Position numbers and translations under genes: made by a program. The notes beneath the pieces were generated by a model. That model was given only the letters and a program-made list of their open reading frames with translations. It was not told the DNA's origin and made no database searches. Shown piece after piece: positions 47,929 through 59,615 of a stretch of 64,000 nt of DNA. The stretch spans positions 2,356,001 through 2,420,000 of the forward strand of contig JACGCM010001844.1 of NCBI GenBank assembly GCA_014058105.1. The letters are read 5' to 3'. Each line of letters begins with the position of its first letter. Within the stretch, counting starts at the first letter, position 1. The DNA comes from Kingdonia uniflora. Lineage: Eukaryota > Streptophyta > Magnoliopsida > Ranunculales > Circaeasteraceae.

Positions 47929-48119
47929 AAAAGTTACCCAAGCCGGTCCTTCCCAAGCTCACTATTCCCATCAGCACCTTTCTCCCACAAATATAAGCTG
48001 ACCCTATCTAGTATACCCCCTACCCTATCGAGGTCAGGAAAAATGAGCCTTACTGCTAAAATCACAAGTGCAGCTGCCACCCTACCAATAAATGTTATGC
48101 TCTTCAACGTTCGCTAGAG

Positions 48120-50150
48120 ATGATCTTTAAAGTAGGTCGTCTACATCGATACATCGTCAATCTTCCTAGCTATCTCAACAGGTTGTATCTTAAGCCTCAA
48201 CCCACCCCAACTACTGACCCAGCCGAGATACATATTTTCCATCTCCACCTTATCGAAGTAAACAACATTGATAGTGATCATACTCGAAGCAAACGCAAAC
48301 GAGTCAAAAAGTGTTGTAAGCTTACCTATCAAGAGAAGCTTTCCATCATTTTTTATAAGAATCTAGCCAATGTCCTCGACCTAAATGTATATTCTTCATC
48401 GATTACGATACTTCTCATGTCCACTTCCCTAACTCTGACCCCTTGGTCATTATGATTAAGGTCGAACACCTCGTCCACCATACCATGTTCATTGATACGG
48501 GAAGTACAACAAATGTACTATTCCTCTAGACCGTTCGAGCCATGCAAAAAATAAACATCATCACACCAGCCAATGCCAAGCTTAAGGGATTTAATGGGGC
48601 CGCTGAAGTTGTCGTTGGTCGCATTAGCCTCCCTATCACCACCGGTTCAGTCACCCTCCAAACTAGTTTTTTTGTCACCAACAAGAAATCTGAATACCTG
48701 GGCATCCTAGGTCGCGACTGGCTCCATGAAATAAAAGCCATACCTTCTACCTACCACCAAACACTTCGTTTCTCTACCCTTTGTGGCACGTGGAACATGA
48801 AAGGCTCTCAACGCTTCGCTCGCTTATGCGAGCACTCAGAGATCGATCTTACAAGAAAACTTATGAAACCATAGCAATCAATGCCTCTTACACTTCCCAT
48901 ACCTTCAAACCCATCTACTGTATATATCAAACTCGATGGTCCTTGTCAAGGTACATTCATTGGCAGTTTCTTGGATGAGGTCAAACGCCTTGAGCTCAAC
49001 ACCTTTCTTTGATCAAATAAAGATATCTTCTCCTGGACTTTTTAGGAGATGCCTGACGTCGACTCCACCCTAGCCTGCCATCGACTTGACCTCGTCCATC
49101 ACTCTACCGCCGTCAAGCAGAAGAAGCGTACTTTGGCCCCACGGCTTTGAGAAGTTGTAAACCTCGAAGTCGATAAGCTTCTTACCACTGGTTTCATTAG
49201 AGAAGTTAAGTACGCCGACTGGATCTCAAAAATTATTGTTGTCCCCAAGAAGAATAGTAAGATCAGAATCTGCGTCAACTTTACAGATCTCAACAAATAC
49301 ACACCAAAGGAGACTTTTCCTCTCCTGATCATTTTAGTACTCCTGAATGCCACATCTGGTCATGAACGACTATCGATGATGAACGTGGTTTCGGGTTACA
49401 ATCAGGTACCCCTCCTTCCTGAAGACCAACTTAAAACTTCGTTTATTATTGAACAAGGTCTTTACTGCTTTAACGTCATGCCCTTTGGCCTTAAAAATGC
49501 GGGTGCCACTTATCAACGTCTTGGTACCACCATGTTCAAACCGTTGTTTGGCAAGCCGGTCGAAGTATATATCGACGATATGTTATGCAAAAGCCTCCAA
49601 AAATTGACCCATATCCAGGACCTCACAGAGGTATTTTCCATACTTTTCTTTTATAACATGAAACTTAACCCAAAAAAGTGTCAGTTTGGTGTTTCATCTA
49701 GAAAATTCTTAGGTCACCTCATCAGCAAATGAGGTATCGAGATCGAACCCCCTTATATCCGCGCCCTCATTGATATGCCTTCCCCTCAAGCCAAGAAAGA
49801 TGTCCAAAAGGTTACTGGCAAGATAGCTGCCCTCAACCATTTTATCACTAAATCCTCTGACCGATGTGCTTGGCTTTTCTCCCTCTTACGCGACCAAGAT
49901 GTCCATAAGGCCAAAAAGAAAAACAACCTTGAAATCAATTGGACACCCAATTATGAACAGTCCTTTTTCAAACTCAAAACATTTCTTGGTCAACTACCTA
50001 TCATCTGCACCCCTATCGAATGTGAAATACTTTCTTTATACCTTGTTGTTACCAACACTTCTATTAGCTCGATCCTCAGACTCAAATCCAACATCGAAAA
50101 ACCCGTGTACTTTATCAACAAAACTTTGACACCTGCCGAGGCTCCTACAG
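48120..50150 (+). pseudogene. partial pol of element B (PR, RT, part of RNase H)
   Basis: Protease with TMFIDTGSTTNVLFL (48480-48527) followed by AKLKGFNGAAEVVVGRISLP and YLGILGRDWLHEIKAIPSTY. RT with MMNVVSGYNQVPLLPEDQLK, MPFGLKNAGATYQRL and an intact YIDDMLCKSL box (49570-49600), one of the better preserved stretches of the window. HLISK is followed by TGA where Arg is usual (49730). The frame is lost after TLTPAE. Confidence 0.85.
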
Positions 50151-50257
50151 CAAGGGTTACAAAAATGACTTAGCCTATAAAATTCTATCCAACATAAAAA
50201 ATATCCAATCAGTTTACAAGCATTCCCAAATATTCATATAATCACAAAGCCATCATA

Positions 50258-51445
50258 CTACTCTACCTTCTCATTTTCCCCTTTTGGACGCTCGTTGTCA
50301 TCCCCTTGGTTGTTGCTCACCATCTGAGGAGACACACCATCCAACCCATCAACAATGCCGACAGTAACATCTTCAATCTCTTCATCTTCCTTCTCTTCCA
50401 CATAGGTGCTTACCATAATGGCATCCACCTCATCCTCGGAATATCCTTTTGACACAAGGTGGCGCCCGAGCATATGAACCAACCATTTTGCTCATCTCCT
50501 CCTCCTCATGAAGAGCTGCCAACCTAGCTTTTTCTTCCACCTCTTCCAAATCGTCCTCTATAACAGGTCGATCCTCTACGACCTTCACCCCCAACCTCTT
50601 TGAAGGTTCAACCCTTCTCTTTTTTATGGCCTCACCACTTCTTACAGTTCCAGAGGTCGAAAGGCACTTCAACATCTGCTTCTTAGGAAATGTTTGAGCT
50701 AATTTGCTCGACGTAGTAGACTCAGGCAACCCTGTGTAGTCCACTCCAGGGGGCATGGACGAGTTGACTCGCCTTTCCCCATCAGTTCCCTTCTTCTTAC
50801 TACCGTCAATGTTCATTATTAGTCTCGTCAACTAAGATTTTTGAACTTTTTAAACTCGGCTGTTAACACACTTCTTCCTGCTAATGCCAAGATTCTCTAA
50901 TACAGTCTCGAGGTCTGTCTCTTCCTGAGCAACTATATCCAACAACGACTCTTTCCTAGCCACCTGAAATGTGGGAGCTGTCATTCTCAAAATAATATGA
51001 TCAGCAGAACATCATACAATTTTAACTATCAATTTCATACATTATATATTGGTATACTTACTTTGTTTTACAGATCTAAACAGAAGGTCCTAGGGTTCTT
51101 CATCATCTTTCTGAAGGCAATCACCCTCCACCCATATCACATTTTCATTCCATGGTCGACCTGCTGAGTTCAGATCGAAGAAGCGATGCCAAATTGAGCT
51201 CACACCGAAATGCGCCCCTCCACTTGCAGAATAGTTTTTTACCCCATAAAACTGTAAAACGTCCTCAGAGGATATCCTCCTATTTTTCCCATCTCCTTCC
51301 CACCATGAATTCAGAGATTCACAAATACTTATCACCTCCCACATGTTCCCATTCATCTGAACAAGACATGCCCAGATAAGGTTCATAATCCAGTTCGCCA
51401 GATTGCTAAGGGGAAGACTGAACCCGTACTCCAATTGAGATAGGT
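50258..51445 (-). pseudogene. antisense ORF of element A, 3' part
   Basis: Minus-strand frames. 51445-51090 encodes the conserved domain (LSQLEYGFSLPLSNLANWI, WACLVQMNGNMWEVISICES, VLQFYGVKNYSASGG, GRPWNENVIWVEGDCLQ), homologous to 7.13-7.51 kb in element C. An AT-rich intron-like gap follows (51.0 kb). 50831-50258 holds a Lys/Glu-rich tail (KKRRVEPSKRLGVKVVED, DLEEVEEKARLAALHEEEE). Function unknown. Confidence 0.6.
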
Positions 51446-52428
51446 TGTTACGCCCCAAAATCTAAACATTAGAGCATATCTAAAACAATGTCATCCAGGA
51501 CGTGCAGGTCGGGGAATCCAAAGATACAATATCTCAAATAATATACAGCATCAAAGGCTAAGATTGTATAAGAAGAACTAATGTAAGAGCAGATCTGCAG
51601 TAGCCAAAACTGGATCCAACACAGCTGAAACTCTCAATAAAATCAGCAACTACTCTGCCTCTGAAAAGGGAAAAAAAAGTAAGAGTGAGCAAAACCACGG
51701 CTCACTAATGCTCAACAAAGCTAAAATAACCTACTAATAAAATGGTGCAGAGAAAGAAGAGAGGTGAATGAGATATAAGATGTTAAAAGGTACGGTAATA
51801 TATAAGTGAAGAATAGAGTAAGAAGAATATCTAAGAGAAGTGGAATAGAGATATATGAAGTGATGCGATGATGTGATGATATGATATGGCATGCTATGAT
51901 ATGATATGATATCATTCTAGAATTGTCCTAATCTGGATGCTGATGATGTTATAATGTCAAAGAACTAGACCCTATAATGTATTGGGCTGATCAGCCGCTA
52001 ATGCATAATAACCTTGAAGAGATCTCAATTGGATACAATGGGTATGATTTTTGTTAAGCTCGACCAAGCTAAAGGATTTATCACTTGATCAAAGTGTTTC
52101 AGGCTTTTCAACCCACGGAGCCAACGTACAAACTTTATTTTACTTATTCCAAGGGATTTGAACCTCACAGAGGATAAGACAGGGACCTGAGGAAACTGTC
52201 TCATACCATCCCACACTCCCGAAGGGTAATAGATATGATAGTGTCAAGCCCGAACTTCACCTACTATTTTAACCCGATGTAGGAATCCTAGGTCCTATCG
52301 AGGGTCAGCCAATGTAGAGCTTTGTTAGGTATCCGACCCCGTTAAGTTAAAAGAATATAAAAACCCACACTGCAAATAGATCCCTAGGATTAAAACAGAA
52401 CAGCCGCCACACGGCCAACACACGCATA

Positions 52429-52584
52429 GGATAACCACCTGCCAAAGAGAATGGTAAACAATCCTAACACAGCGCACATAAGATAACCACCTGCCAAAGA
52501 TAATAGTAAACAATCCTAACACAGCACACCTAGGGTAGCCACCTCCCAAAGAGAATGCTAAACAATCCTAACACAGATGAACAG
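52429..52584. repeat. 52 bp tandem repeat, three copies
   Basis: Copies begin at 52429, 52481 and 52533 (GGATAACCACCTGCCAAAG and variants) and each ends AACAATCCTAACACAG. Lies inside the probable solo LTR. Confidence 0.9.
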
Positions 52585-53779
52585 TGACCACCCGTCACAA
52601 CATCCAAGCCATATCAGTCTCCAAAAGACTGAAACACAGCATTCAAGGAAAAGGCCACGAGAACGCCACACGAAAGCACAACTCCTATAAGACAAGGAGA
52701 AATATAACTCAACATGGGAAACAGTATCCAACAAGTAGTCGACAAACCTCAAGAACAGAGTTGCACCCTAACTCTATAACTACTATGTACTTAAGTCTCC
52801 ACAATAGATGGACAGGAAACCCACTAGGTCCCAACATCACTGGTGACAGTACAAACGTCACAGAGCCCCCTGGCGCTCAAGGACAAAGCCACAAGAATAC
52901 CACACTGATGCACCACTTCCTAGATTATAGAAGGGAACACACCCTTAAGACAAACCATCATATGCTCAATGCCCACAATCATCCACTAAGGATAAACTGA
53001 GTATAAACAACTATTAGAATAAGTTAGAGGTAATTACGCTGTAATGTTCAAGGACGAAGCCGCGAGAACTTGTGCAACAGCTTCGAACAAATCCTCAAAA
53101 TCTAAGACGACCACAGGACATAAGTTACAGAATAGCTAAAAAGAACTTAACAAACTACACAAAAGGAAAACGAAGCTAGACTGAATCTAAATCACATAAC
53201 ACCTCAATGCCAATGCATAACACTCTAACTAACACTGATTAAACTAGTAGAGAAAATTTATCAAGGAAGGGACACTCACCTGATAAAGGATAAAGACGAA
53301 CCCGCCAATCCAAAATCAACACAACAACCCAGCCTCAACACCAAAGACCAACACAACCAGCCCAACACCTGCAACAACCACAACCTAACACCTGCAATAA
53401 ACACAACACCACAATCTCAAAAAAACCCCCAATCACAAAGCCCTAAAATCAACCCAACAATCACAAACCCCTAAAATCAACCCAACAATCACAAACCCTA
53501 AAACGGAAAGGATTTCCACGAAAACCAAAATCAAATCAACAAGAAAGAGGAATAGGGGAATTACTCACAGAAGGAGTGGCGAAGATCAATCCCAACAATC
53601 GAATCACAACTCGCAAAGGAGCGAGAGAGGAGCAATGGATTCCAATTTAGAGAGTAAGTAAGAGTGAGAGTATAAGTGAGAGAGAGAATAAAATGGGTAG
53701 ATAAAACACTAAAAACTAACTCTCATCTCGAGGAAGGGACAACCGGCCAAGAATCGTGTGAAAAGACCCAACCTGGTCG

Positions 53780-54030
53780 TTAAAACATGCTTCTGTTCGA
53801 ACAGGATATATTCTTGCTTGAACAAAACAAAGTAGGTAGAAGTCTATTCGAACAGAAAAGGGCTTATTCGAATAGAACCAAACATAAAGAAATATATTCG
53901 AACAGGAAAGGTGTGGTTCTAATAAAATGAAGCAGATAGAAATCTATTCGAACAGGAACAAGTTTGTTCGAATAAAACAAAGAAAATAGAATCTTATTCG
54001 AGAAGAAACAAGTCTGTTTGAATACAACAG
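53780..54030. repeat. interspersed TATTCGAACAGG repeats
   Basis: About eight copies of (T/C)TATTCGAACAGG-like or TTGTTCGAATA-like words in both orientations within 250 bases, separated by A-rich spacers. The core TTCGAA is self-complementary. Confidence 0.8.
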
Positions 54031-54395
54031 GTAAAAACTCTCAAAATGCAGAAAACCAAAAAGATTCCCTCGACCAAAAACTGGGAAAAACCGAAAGGAA
54101 AATCCACAGATCCCTGGTGGATCACACACCACACTACAGTAACAACAAACAACAACAACAACATCAACACCAGGCCAACCACAGGCTCCCAAAACCTCAA
54201 CACAACCTCCTCCGCCAACAACCACCGAAACACAGAAAATGAAGAAAAAAGAACTCAAAATCTGATAAATACAATAAGATGCAGATGCATGATGTATGGT
54301 AATATGCATGATGATGATAATAATAATAAAATAGAGTAATAAACAATAAATAATTATAAATAAAATAAAATAAAAATTTGGGGCACTACGCAGGT

Positions 54396-57301
54396 AACAT
54401 AAAAAGCCCTCTTAAAGTTCACTCTGAACATTCCCATCAAAATATTTCAGAGAGATCAATTCGTCTATACCCCTATCCCTTTTCTCCTTTGCCAAATCGG
54501 CCAATAAATAAAAATGTTCATCTCCTGTCGCTAAAGTGCAACCCCTAAATTGCCTATCGGCGTGTTCTATACAGTTACCCCATCTACCTCCTACCGAAGC
54601 TTTGGCTTTACAGAACTCTTTGAATACATCAGAGCGAGGATGATAGGATACCAATCTTCCACAGAATTCTGGAAATTGATCAACACCTATTTCTTCCTCC
54701 CTTTTAGACATTTCAATCTCTAAATCAGCTGACTGGCCAGAGGTCGATACCTCACTTATTGAGAAACTCACCATATCAACTACAAAAAATGATTTATTCC
54801 TACACAAACACTCCTCACGGTCGACCTACAGACAGGTCCAGGTATCTATCATTATCTTTTACATATATGCCCAACACATACAAAAATCTTTCATACATCA
54901 TATATCAAGCAGGTTTTCATAGATTACTATAAATTGTAATTTGTTGATTTTCCTAGAAACAAAAAATGCAATCTTCAAAAAAATAGATACACAGATCACA
55001 AATCTTCTACTAACCTTCTATGTCCGAATGCAAATCCGCAGCAGTGCCAAATCCTTCCCTCACCATGCTGTTATATAACCACCTTCGTGACTCGTTTTCA
55101 GTGACTCTTTCACTTTTTAACTGATGATCCTTGTCAATTAAATTTCTATGAGTTTCTGTGCTATTTATGTTTTTCTTCTTCCTTCCTCTATCACTGTTCT
55201 TCAATTTTTCAGAAGTTGAGAAATGTTTGATTGACGAAGATGAAGTAGTATTTATATTTTTTCTCTCTAACTGCTAGCAGTTAATGAGCCTCGCACGAGC
55301 TGTCCTCAGTTTTGGAACTGAGGTATCCCCTCTACTATCCATGTCAGATGTCTTGTACCTTTTGGGTAAAAATGTTTTTCCATCATTGACCTTTGCCTTA
55401 TATTTTAATATATTTTTATCTCTCTTTTCCAAATCTCCCTCTGACCTCACCACACTCATGATGACTCACGCTTACACATAATCGGGTTTTCACAGCTTTA
55501 ACACAAGGGACAAAATCAGAAGCTCCCTGTATTTTCTATACTTGCTTTTTCTACTTATAGCAACAATAACGTCATTTCTGAAGTTCTCATAACAAAATTT
55601 TAAATATTTTTAAATTCTTTTTTCACAACAGTCACAAACAACATTCACAAAAATAGAGGATCAATTCAACAACAATTTTTTTCAAATTATTCAAACTCAT
55701 GTAGTTATATACATTCTGTCACCCCTATTTACATTCGCTTCATCACCTCACATATAATTACATCTAAAGCATCCTTGATGTCCTGGGGAACAACATCTGA
55801 TCAAATATCCTCCAATAATCCTTACATCTTCTAATTCGATCTTCTATATAGCAAGCAATCTTACAAAATATTTTCAAGCTGCAGGATCCACAACAATCTC
55901 TCGAAACATCTCTTCATAAAAATGACGTTCATACACGCGTTCCCTCCCAATCCCACCTAAACTTTTCAGTTGAACCTACCTCACTGGGAGATCAGCATCA
56001 TAATCCAACACTCTGAAAATTCTTTCCCGCACTTCATCGATCTTTATCACCAACCGCCCTTCAGCGGCATACTGGATTCTCTCAGATCGAGTCCGCACCA
56101 TTCTTATTTCCATCCCCGAACTTCGAATTCCTTTCCTCCTTATTTATATATTTTTGCTACCAATTACCCACAAATCGTGATATTATTCTATTATCTCGTA
56201 ACAGATGCCCCAATATCTTGAGAGAAATTATTTAAACATATGTCTGCCTATCAAACTCTGTCATTCAATACTATTCCCGATCGAGCTTATTCTTTCCAAG
56301 TCTAATATTCTAGAACGACCTCTGTAAGATCGATTCTTAATTCTGAACCTTTAATAATTTCTTTCACCCCCACATTTCCAGCATGCAGATCGAATAATAT
56401 TTTTCACTTAGCACATATTTTAACAGATAAATTTCTAGCAACTCGATTTCTAGAGTTATTCCATTCTATATCAACACAGAGTTTGGATAACAAATTTTAT
56501 TCATCACGAAAAAAATTACATGTACTTTTACAGATAACAAGTCTTTTAAGTACTCAACATTAGGTGTTTTAGATAACAAGTCTTTCAAGAAATTAATATC
56601 AGGTACTTTATAGTTACATGTTTTTTAAGTACTTTTACAGCTAACAAGTCTTTCAGGCACTCCGAAACGTTAAATCCTTCAGTTCGTTCTATTTCAGTAA
56701 TCTTTTAACCTGATCCAAAGTAGACATTGGAAACAATGAGTATCCTCCTTCCCATGAGTTTGGTCAAAGTCTAGACGAACTTCAAATAGAACTATGAAAG
56801 TAGGAGACTCGATATTTGAACTAATTCTTCAAACTGAAAGTCTTCTCAGCGCAGAGTGGCGATGGAAGTGCAGAAACAAACTTCCATTCCCCGTCTTCCT
56901 CCTCCACTGCCACCACCGCCTCTCCTATAACCACCACCCCCTCGGAGTTGGTAGAGATGAAGAGAGCCCGACCTTTGAATCCATTTGAGCATAAGACTTC
57001 AGCACAACTGCCTCACAGTCACGCCTATCCTTGTATCTACCTCCCCAACTTTTTCTTCCGCAAGAATGCAGAGATAAGCCCAACATTGCTCGCCTGTCAA
57101 GACAATATGGTGAAACCTCCGTCTACTGTAAAACTCCTCCTCAACTTCAGCTGCTTCATTTTCCAGCATTCCTTGATATGTCGAAAGAGCAGGAATAGGA
57201 GTCGGATTCTCCAAGAACTAATTTCTGAAATACTTCAACTTCAACCTCTGCATTTCAGAAGTAATTCTCTTTTCAAGAGTCATCCTACAGGTCTTCACCA
57301 T
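54396..57301 (-). pseudogene. antisense ORF of element A, 5' part
   Basis: Starts on the minus strand MVKTCRMTLEKRITSEMQRL at 57301, followed by EAAEVEEEFYSRRRFHHIVL (about 57170-57110). A long AT-rich region with few frames (56.7-55.5 kb) may be intron. Next are two basic segments (55459-55274: GDLEKRDKNILKYKAKVNDG; 55204-55010: SDRGRKKKNINSTETHR) and an acidic segment 54807-54415 (MVSFSISEVSTSGQSADLE, EFCGRLVSYHPRSD). The last runs into the solo LTR and resumes at 51445. The exon structure is my inference. Confidence 0.45.
56515..56670. repeat. short degenerate tandem repeat
   Basis: Three to four copies of a roughly 50-60 base unit containing ACAAGTCTTTCAAG and TACTTTTACAG. Inside the intron-like part of the antisense ORF of element A. 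Confidence 0.6.
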
Positions 57302-57365
57302 CTTCAACAATTTTAAAGAACAATTCAGCAAAACAAACTTACTTGGCCACCAACCTCGGTACAGG

Positions 57366-57382
57366 TACTATTTATATAACCC
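57366..57382 (-). promoter_or_regulatory. TATA-box of the antisense ORF of element A
   Basis: GTTATATAAATAGTACC on the minus strand, about 70 bases upstream of the ATG at 57301. Lies between the antisense ORF and the 3' LTR, parallel to the TATA box at 6094 in element C. Confidence 0.5.
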
Positions 57383-57598
57383 TACATTTATTGTGTAAGT
57401 ATATTTCCCCAAGCGTCATTATTCAATGCAGATTAAACTCTTCAAACCCTATCCATCACATACATCAATATTCCCATCAACATTCAATGCACGTACTTTC
57501 CCCTTGACACACGCATTTTTTATGCAGTCAAACACCATCATTACTTCCTTTCTCCTAAAAATTCTTTCTCAACCCAAGCCACTCGTGACTTCGGCTGC

Positions 57599-57609
57599 GA
57601 GGGGGAAAT
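57599..57609 (+). other. polypurine tract of element A
   Basis: GAGGGGGAAAT directly before the 3' LTR start at 57610. The standard position for second-strand priming in LTR retrotransposons. Confidence 0.85.
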
Positions 57610-58224
57610 TGTAGGGGCCTACCCATCGATCTTACCAAAATTGAGTTGTCTTAAGTTCAAACTACCTCCATGTCAGGCCCACAGATCCTCTACATGGCTT
57701 CTCCAGTCGGCATTGCCACCTACTCCACGAACTGATAAAAAATATGGGTCAAGCTCAAACAGAAAAGCCTGAACAAGTCAAAATGTCTGTCTCTCACAAA
57801 ATAAGCAGTTACCCAGTCAACTACCACTAACCATATTATTCAGAGAATGTGCTTCAGCTACGATGAAGAATTACATAAGAGGCCTATATAAAGAAAAATT
57901 TCAAGAAGAGACAAAGACCAGAAAATCACATGAGAAATCACCAGGGAAACTATATTTTTAAGATTTATAAAACTTTAAACTTCTTATTCACAAGATTAAG
58001 CATTTCTAAATCTAGAGATCACTTGTAATAAGATATCAGCCTCAAGCAATAAAAGTTACTATTGCAAAAATCTTCAACCCGAGGTCGTGGTTTTTAACCT
58101 ATTCATAGGTTTTCGACGCTAAATACCTATGGCATTTTTTGCTTTCCATTAGATTTTGTCATAGGCACATTGGTGTAAGAGCTAATTCTAGGCCACTTCG
58201 AGCTTACGGAATTAGGCAATTACA
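57610..58224 (+). repeat. 3' LTR of element A (615 bp)
   Basis: TGTAGGGGCC ... GGCAATTACA, with the same TATA box GGCCTATATAAAG near 57881. Differences to the 5' LTR are spread evenly and mostly transitions. Confidence 0.93.
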
Positions 58225-59530
58225 ATATTGGTTATTTGTTACTAATCTCTAGGCATACCATGTTCCGAGGCCTCCACGCCATCTGTGGAGTAAGGATGAG
58301 GTATGCGCTTTGATCAACCTTTTTACGTTGTCCAATGGGTTATGGCTGACAATGTATCAACACAACATAAGATATACTACTCTTGTGGACCGCACCAACA
58401 ACGCTTTAAAAAGCAATATTTCACAATTAACAAGAAAAGTGGCATTTCTTGCTATTGTTGATGGGTTTGGGGTTATGGTTGGGTTTGTGGCTAGGGCTGG
58501 GCTGGGGGTTGGATCTCTGGTTGGAGCTGTGGTTCGACCTGGGGTAGGGGATGGGGCTGTTGAGGTGGCTGCTGGGGATGGCGTTGGGGTTGGGTTATGT
58601 GCTTGGGGTTGGGGTTGGTCCTGGCGCTGGGGTTGAAGTGGATTTTTGGGATGGGCTTGGTCTTTTTGAGGTAGCTGTTAGGGATGGGGTTGGTACGAGG
58701 GATGGGGTTGCCCAAGCTAATAATGAAAAAGTTCTTGCGATTAGGAATACGATTTTTGATAAAAAAAAAATTACTGAGACATGTAGTATAATTAATGTGG
58801 TTTACGAAGCAGTTATTAATCCTGCAGTATAGTTGATGATGTTTGGGAATCTTCCATGAATACCTTACTGATGAATTTCAGTAATACATTAATTAAGTAT
58901 TCACGTTTGAGGCATTTATGGCAGATTTGCAAACCTCGTCAACTATACTACAGGATTCATAGTAGCTTCGTAAACCTCATTAATTATACTAAATGCCTCA
59001 CTAAAATTTCTATTAAAAATCATTTTTCTAATCGCAAGAATTTTTTCATTATCAGCATGGGCAACCTCATCCCCTACACTAACCTCATCCCTAACAGCCA
59101 CCTCAACAACACCAAGCCCACCCCCCACACCAACCCCATCCCCAGTAACCACCTCAACCAGAACCACAACTACAACCCCCAGCCCTACACCAACCCCAAC
59201 CACCGCCCCATCCCTAGGCAACCACAGCTCCAGTCCAACAACAACCCTAGCCACAGGACCAGCCCCAGACCTATCAACAATAGTAGAAAGTATCATTTTT
59301 CTCGTTAATTATGAAATATTGTTTTGTAAAACGTCGTGAGTCCGGCCGGGACCTATTACACAACGTAAAAAATGTTGATTAAAGCGTATACATCATCCTC
59401 ACTCTACGGATAGCGTGGAGGCATCGAAACATGGAGTGCTTAGAGATTAGTTAAAAATAGCTAATGAGATTACAAATGTACATTACTAAAGCTCAATAAG
59501 TGCATTACTAAAACCTAGTTGACAAGGTTT
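58225..59530. repeat. large imperfect foldback element (arms about 600 bp)
   Basis: 58230-58844 and 58931-59460 are inverted copies (pairs sum to about 117775; centre near 58887, loop about 86 bases). Both arms, read inwards, give related peptides (NNEKVLAIRNTIFD and DNEKILAIRKMIFN; SIINVVYEAVINPAV and SIINEVYEATMNPVV), but no known family. The left arm extends to 38.9-39.28 kb, split off by element A. Each arm has a G-rich (or C-rich) degenerate hexamer tract around GGGGTTGGG. Confidence 0.8.
58455..58720 (+). repeat. G-rich degenerate repeat tract
   Basis: Runs of GGG spaced by one to six bases (GGGTTTGGGGTTATGGTTGGG and similar phrases) over 260 bases, mirrored as a C-rich tract at 59070-59290 on the other arm. 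Forms Val/Gly-rich frames by chance; probably not coding. Confidence 0.7.
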
Positions 59531-59615
59531 ACGAATCAGTCATGAATGCCTAAAGTTCAAAATTGCTGTTGTGAGGGCTTATTTCTAATACTCGTACGAA
59601 TCAGTCATGAATGCC
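59530..59615. repeat. direct repeat of 21 bp at the element D junction
   Basis: TACGAATCAGTCATGAATGCC occurs at 59530-59550 and at 59595-59615. 44 bases of other sequence lie between, and element D gag starts immediately after the second copy. Confidence 0.9.

Larger units (their letters stand above)
46175..50150 (+). mobile_element. truncated nested Tat-type element B
   Basis: 5' LTR, PBS, gag, protease and RT are present; the element stops inside the first RNase H (FINKTLTPAE, about 50135). After that point the sequence belongs to the antisense ORF region of element A. There is no 3' LTR. It is the same family as element 1. Confidence 0.85.
51446..54392. mobile_element. probable solo LTR (2947 bp) inserted in the antisense ORF
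   Basis: Begins TGTTACGCCCCAAAAT and ends ATTTGGGGCACTACGCA, i.e. TG...CA with a short inverted pair GCCCCAAA/TTTGGGGC, as in long LTRs of plant Tekay/Del-type chromoviruses. The same 3 bases GGT flank it (51443-51445, 54393-54395); 5 would be expected, so the target duplication is incomplete or shifted. It interrupts the antisense ORF of element A. No protein-coding region inside. Confidence 0.6.
39281..58224 (+). mobile_element. Tat-type Ty3/gypsy element A, complete but nested
   Basis: Both LTRs (39281-39894, 57610-58224), PBS, gag, pol, antisense ORF and polypurine tract are present. The flanking 5 bases are CTATT (39276-39280) and ATATT (58225-58229), a target duplication with one change. 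Joining the flanks gives a sequence that matches the mirror arm at 59.43-59.51 kb, which confirms both borders. Without its two insertions (element B, solo LTR) it would be about 12 kb. By eye about a tenth of LTR positions differ, so the insertion is old. Confidence 0.93.

Noticed and set aside
53430..53510. Telomere-like CCCTAAA words
   Set aside because: The repeats read ACAAACCCCTAAAATCAACCC with a long unequal unit; not a telomeric heptamer array.
54018..54339. Asn/Gln-rich and opposite Val-rich frames near 54.1 kb
   Set aside because: Caused by an ACAACA-rich low-complexity stretch inside the probable solo LTR.
58310..58832. Val/Gly-rich frames in the foldback element as a protein gene
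   Set aside because: They arise from a GGGGTTGGG-type repeat tract read in several frames. The peptides at the inner ends are related between arms, but the relation follows from the inverted repeat itself.
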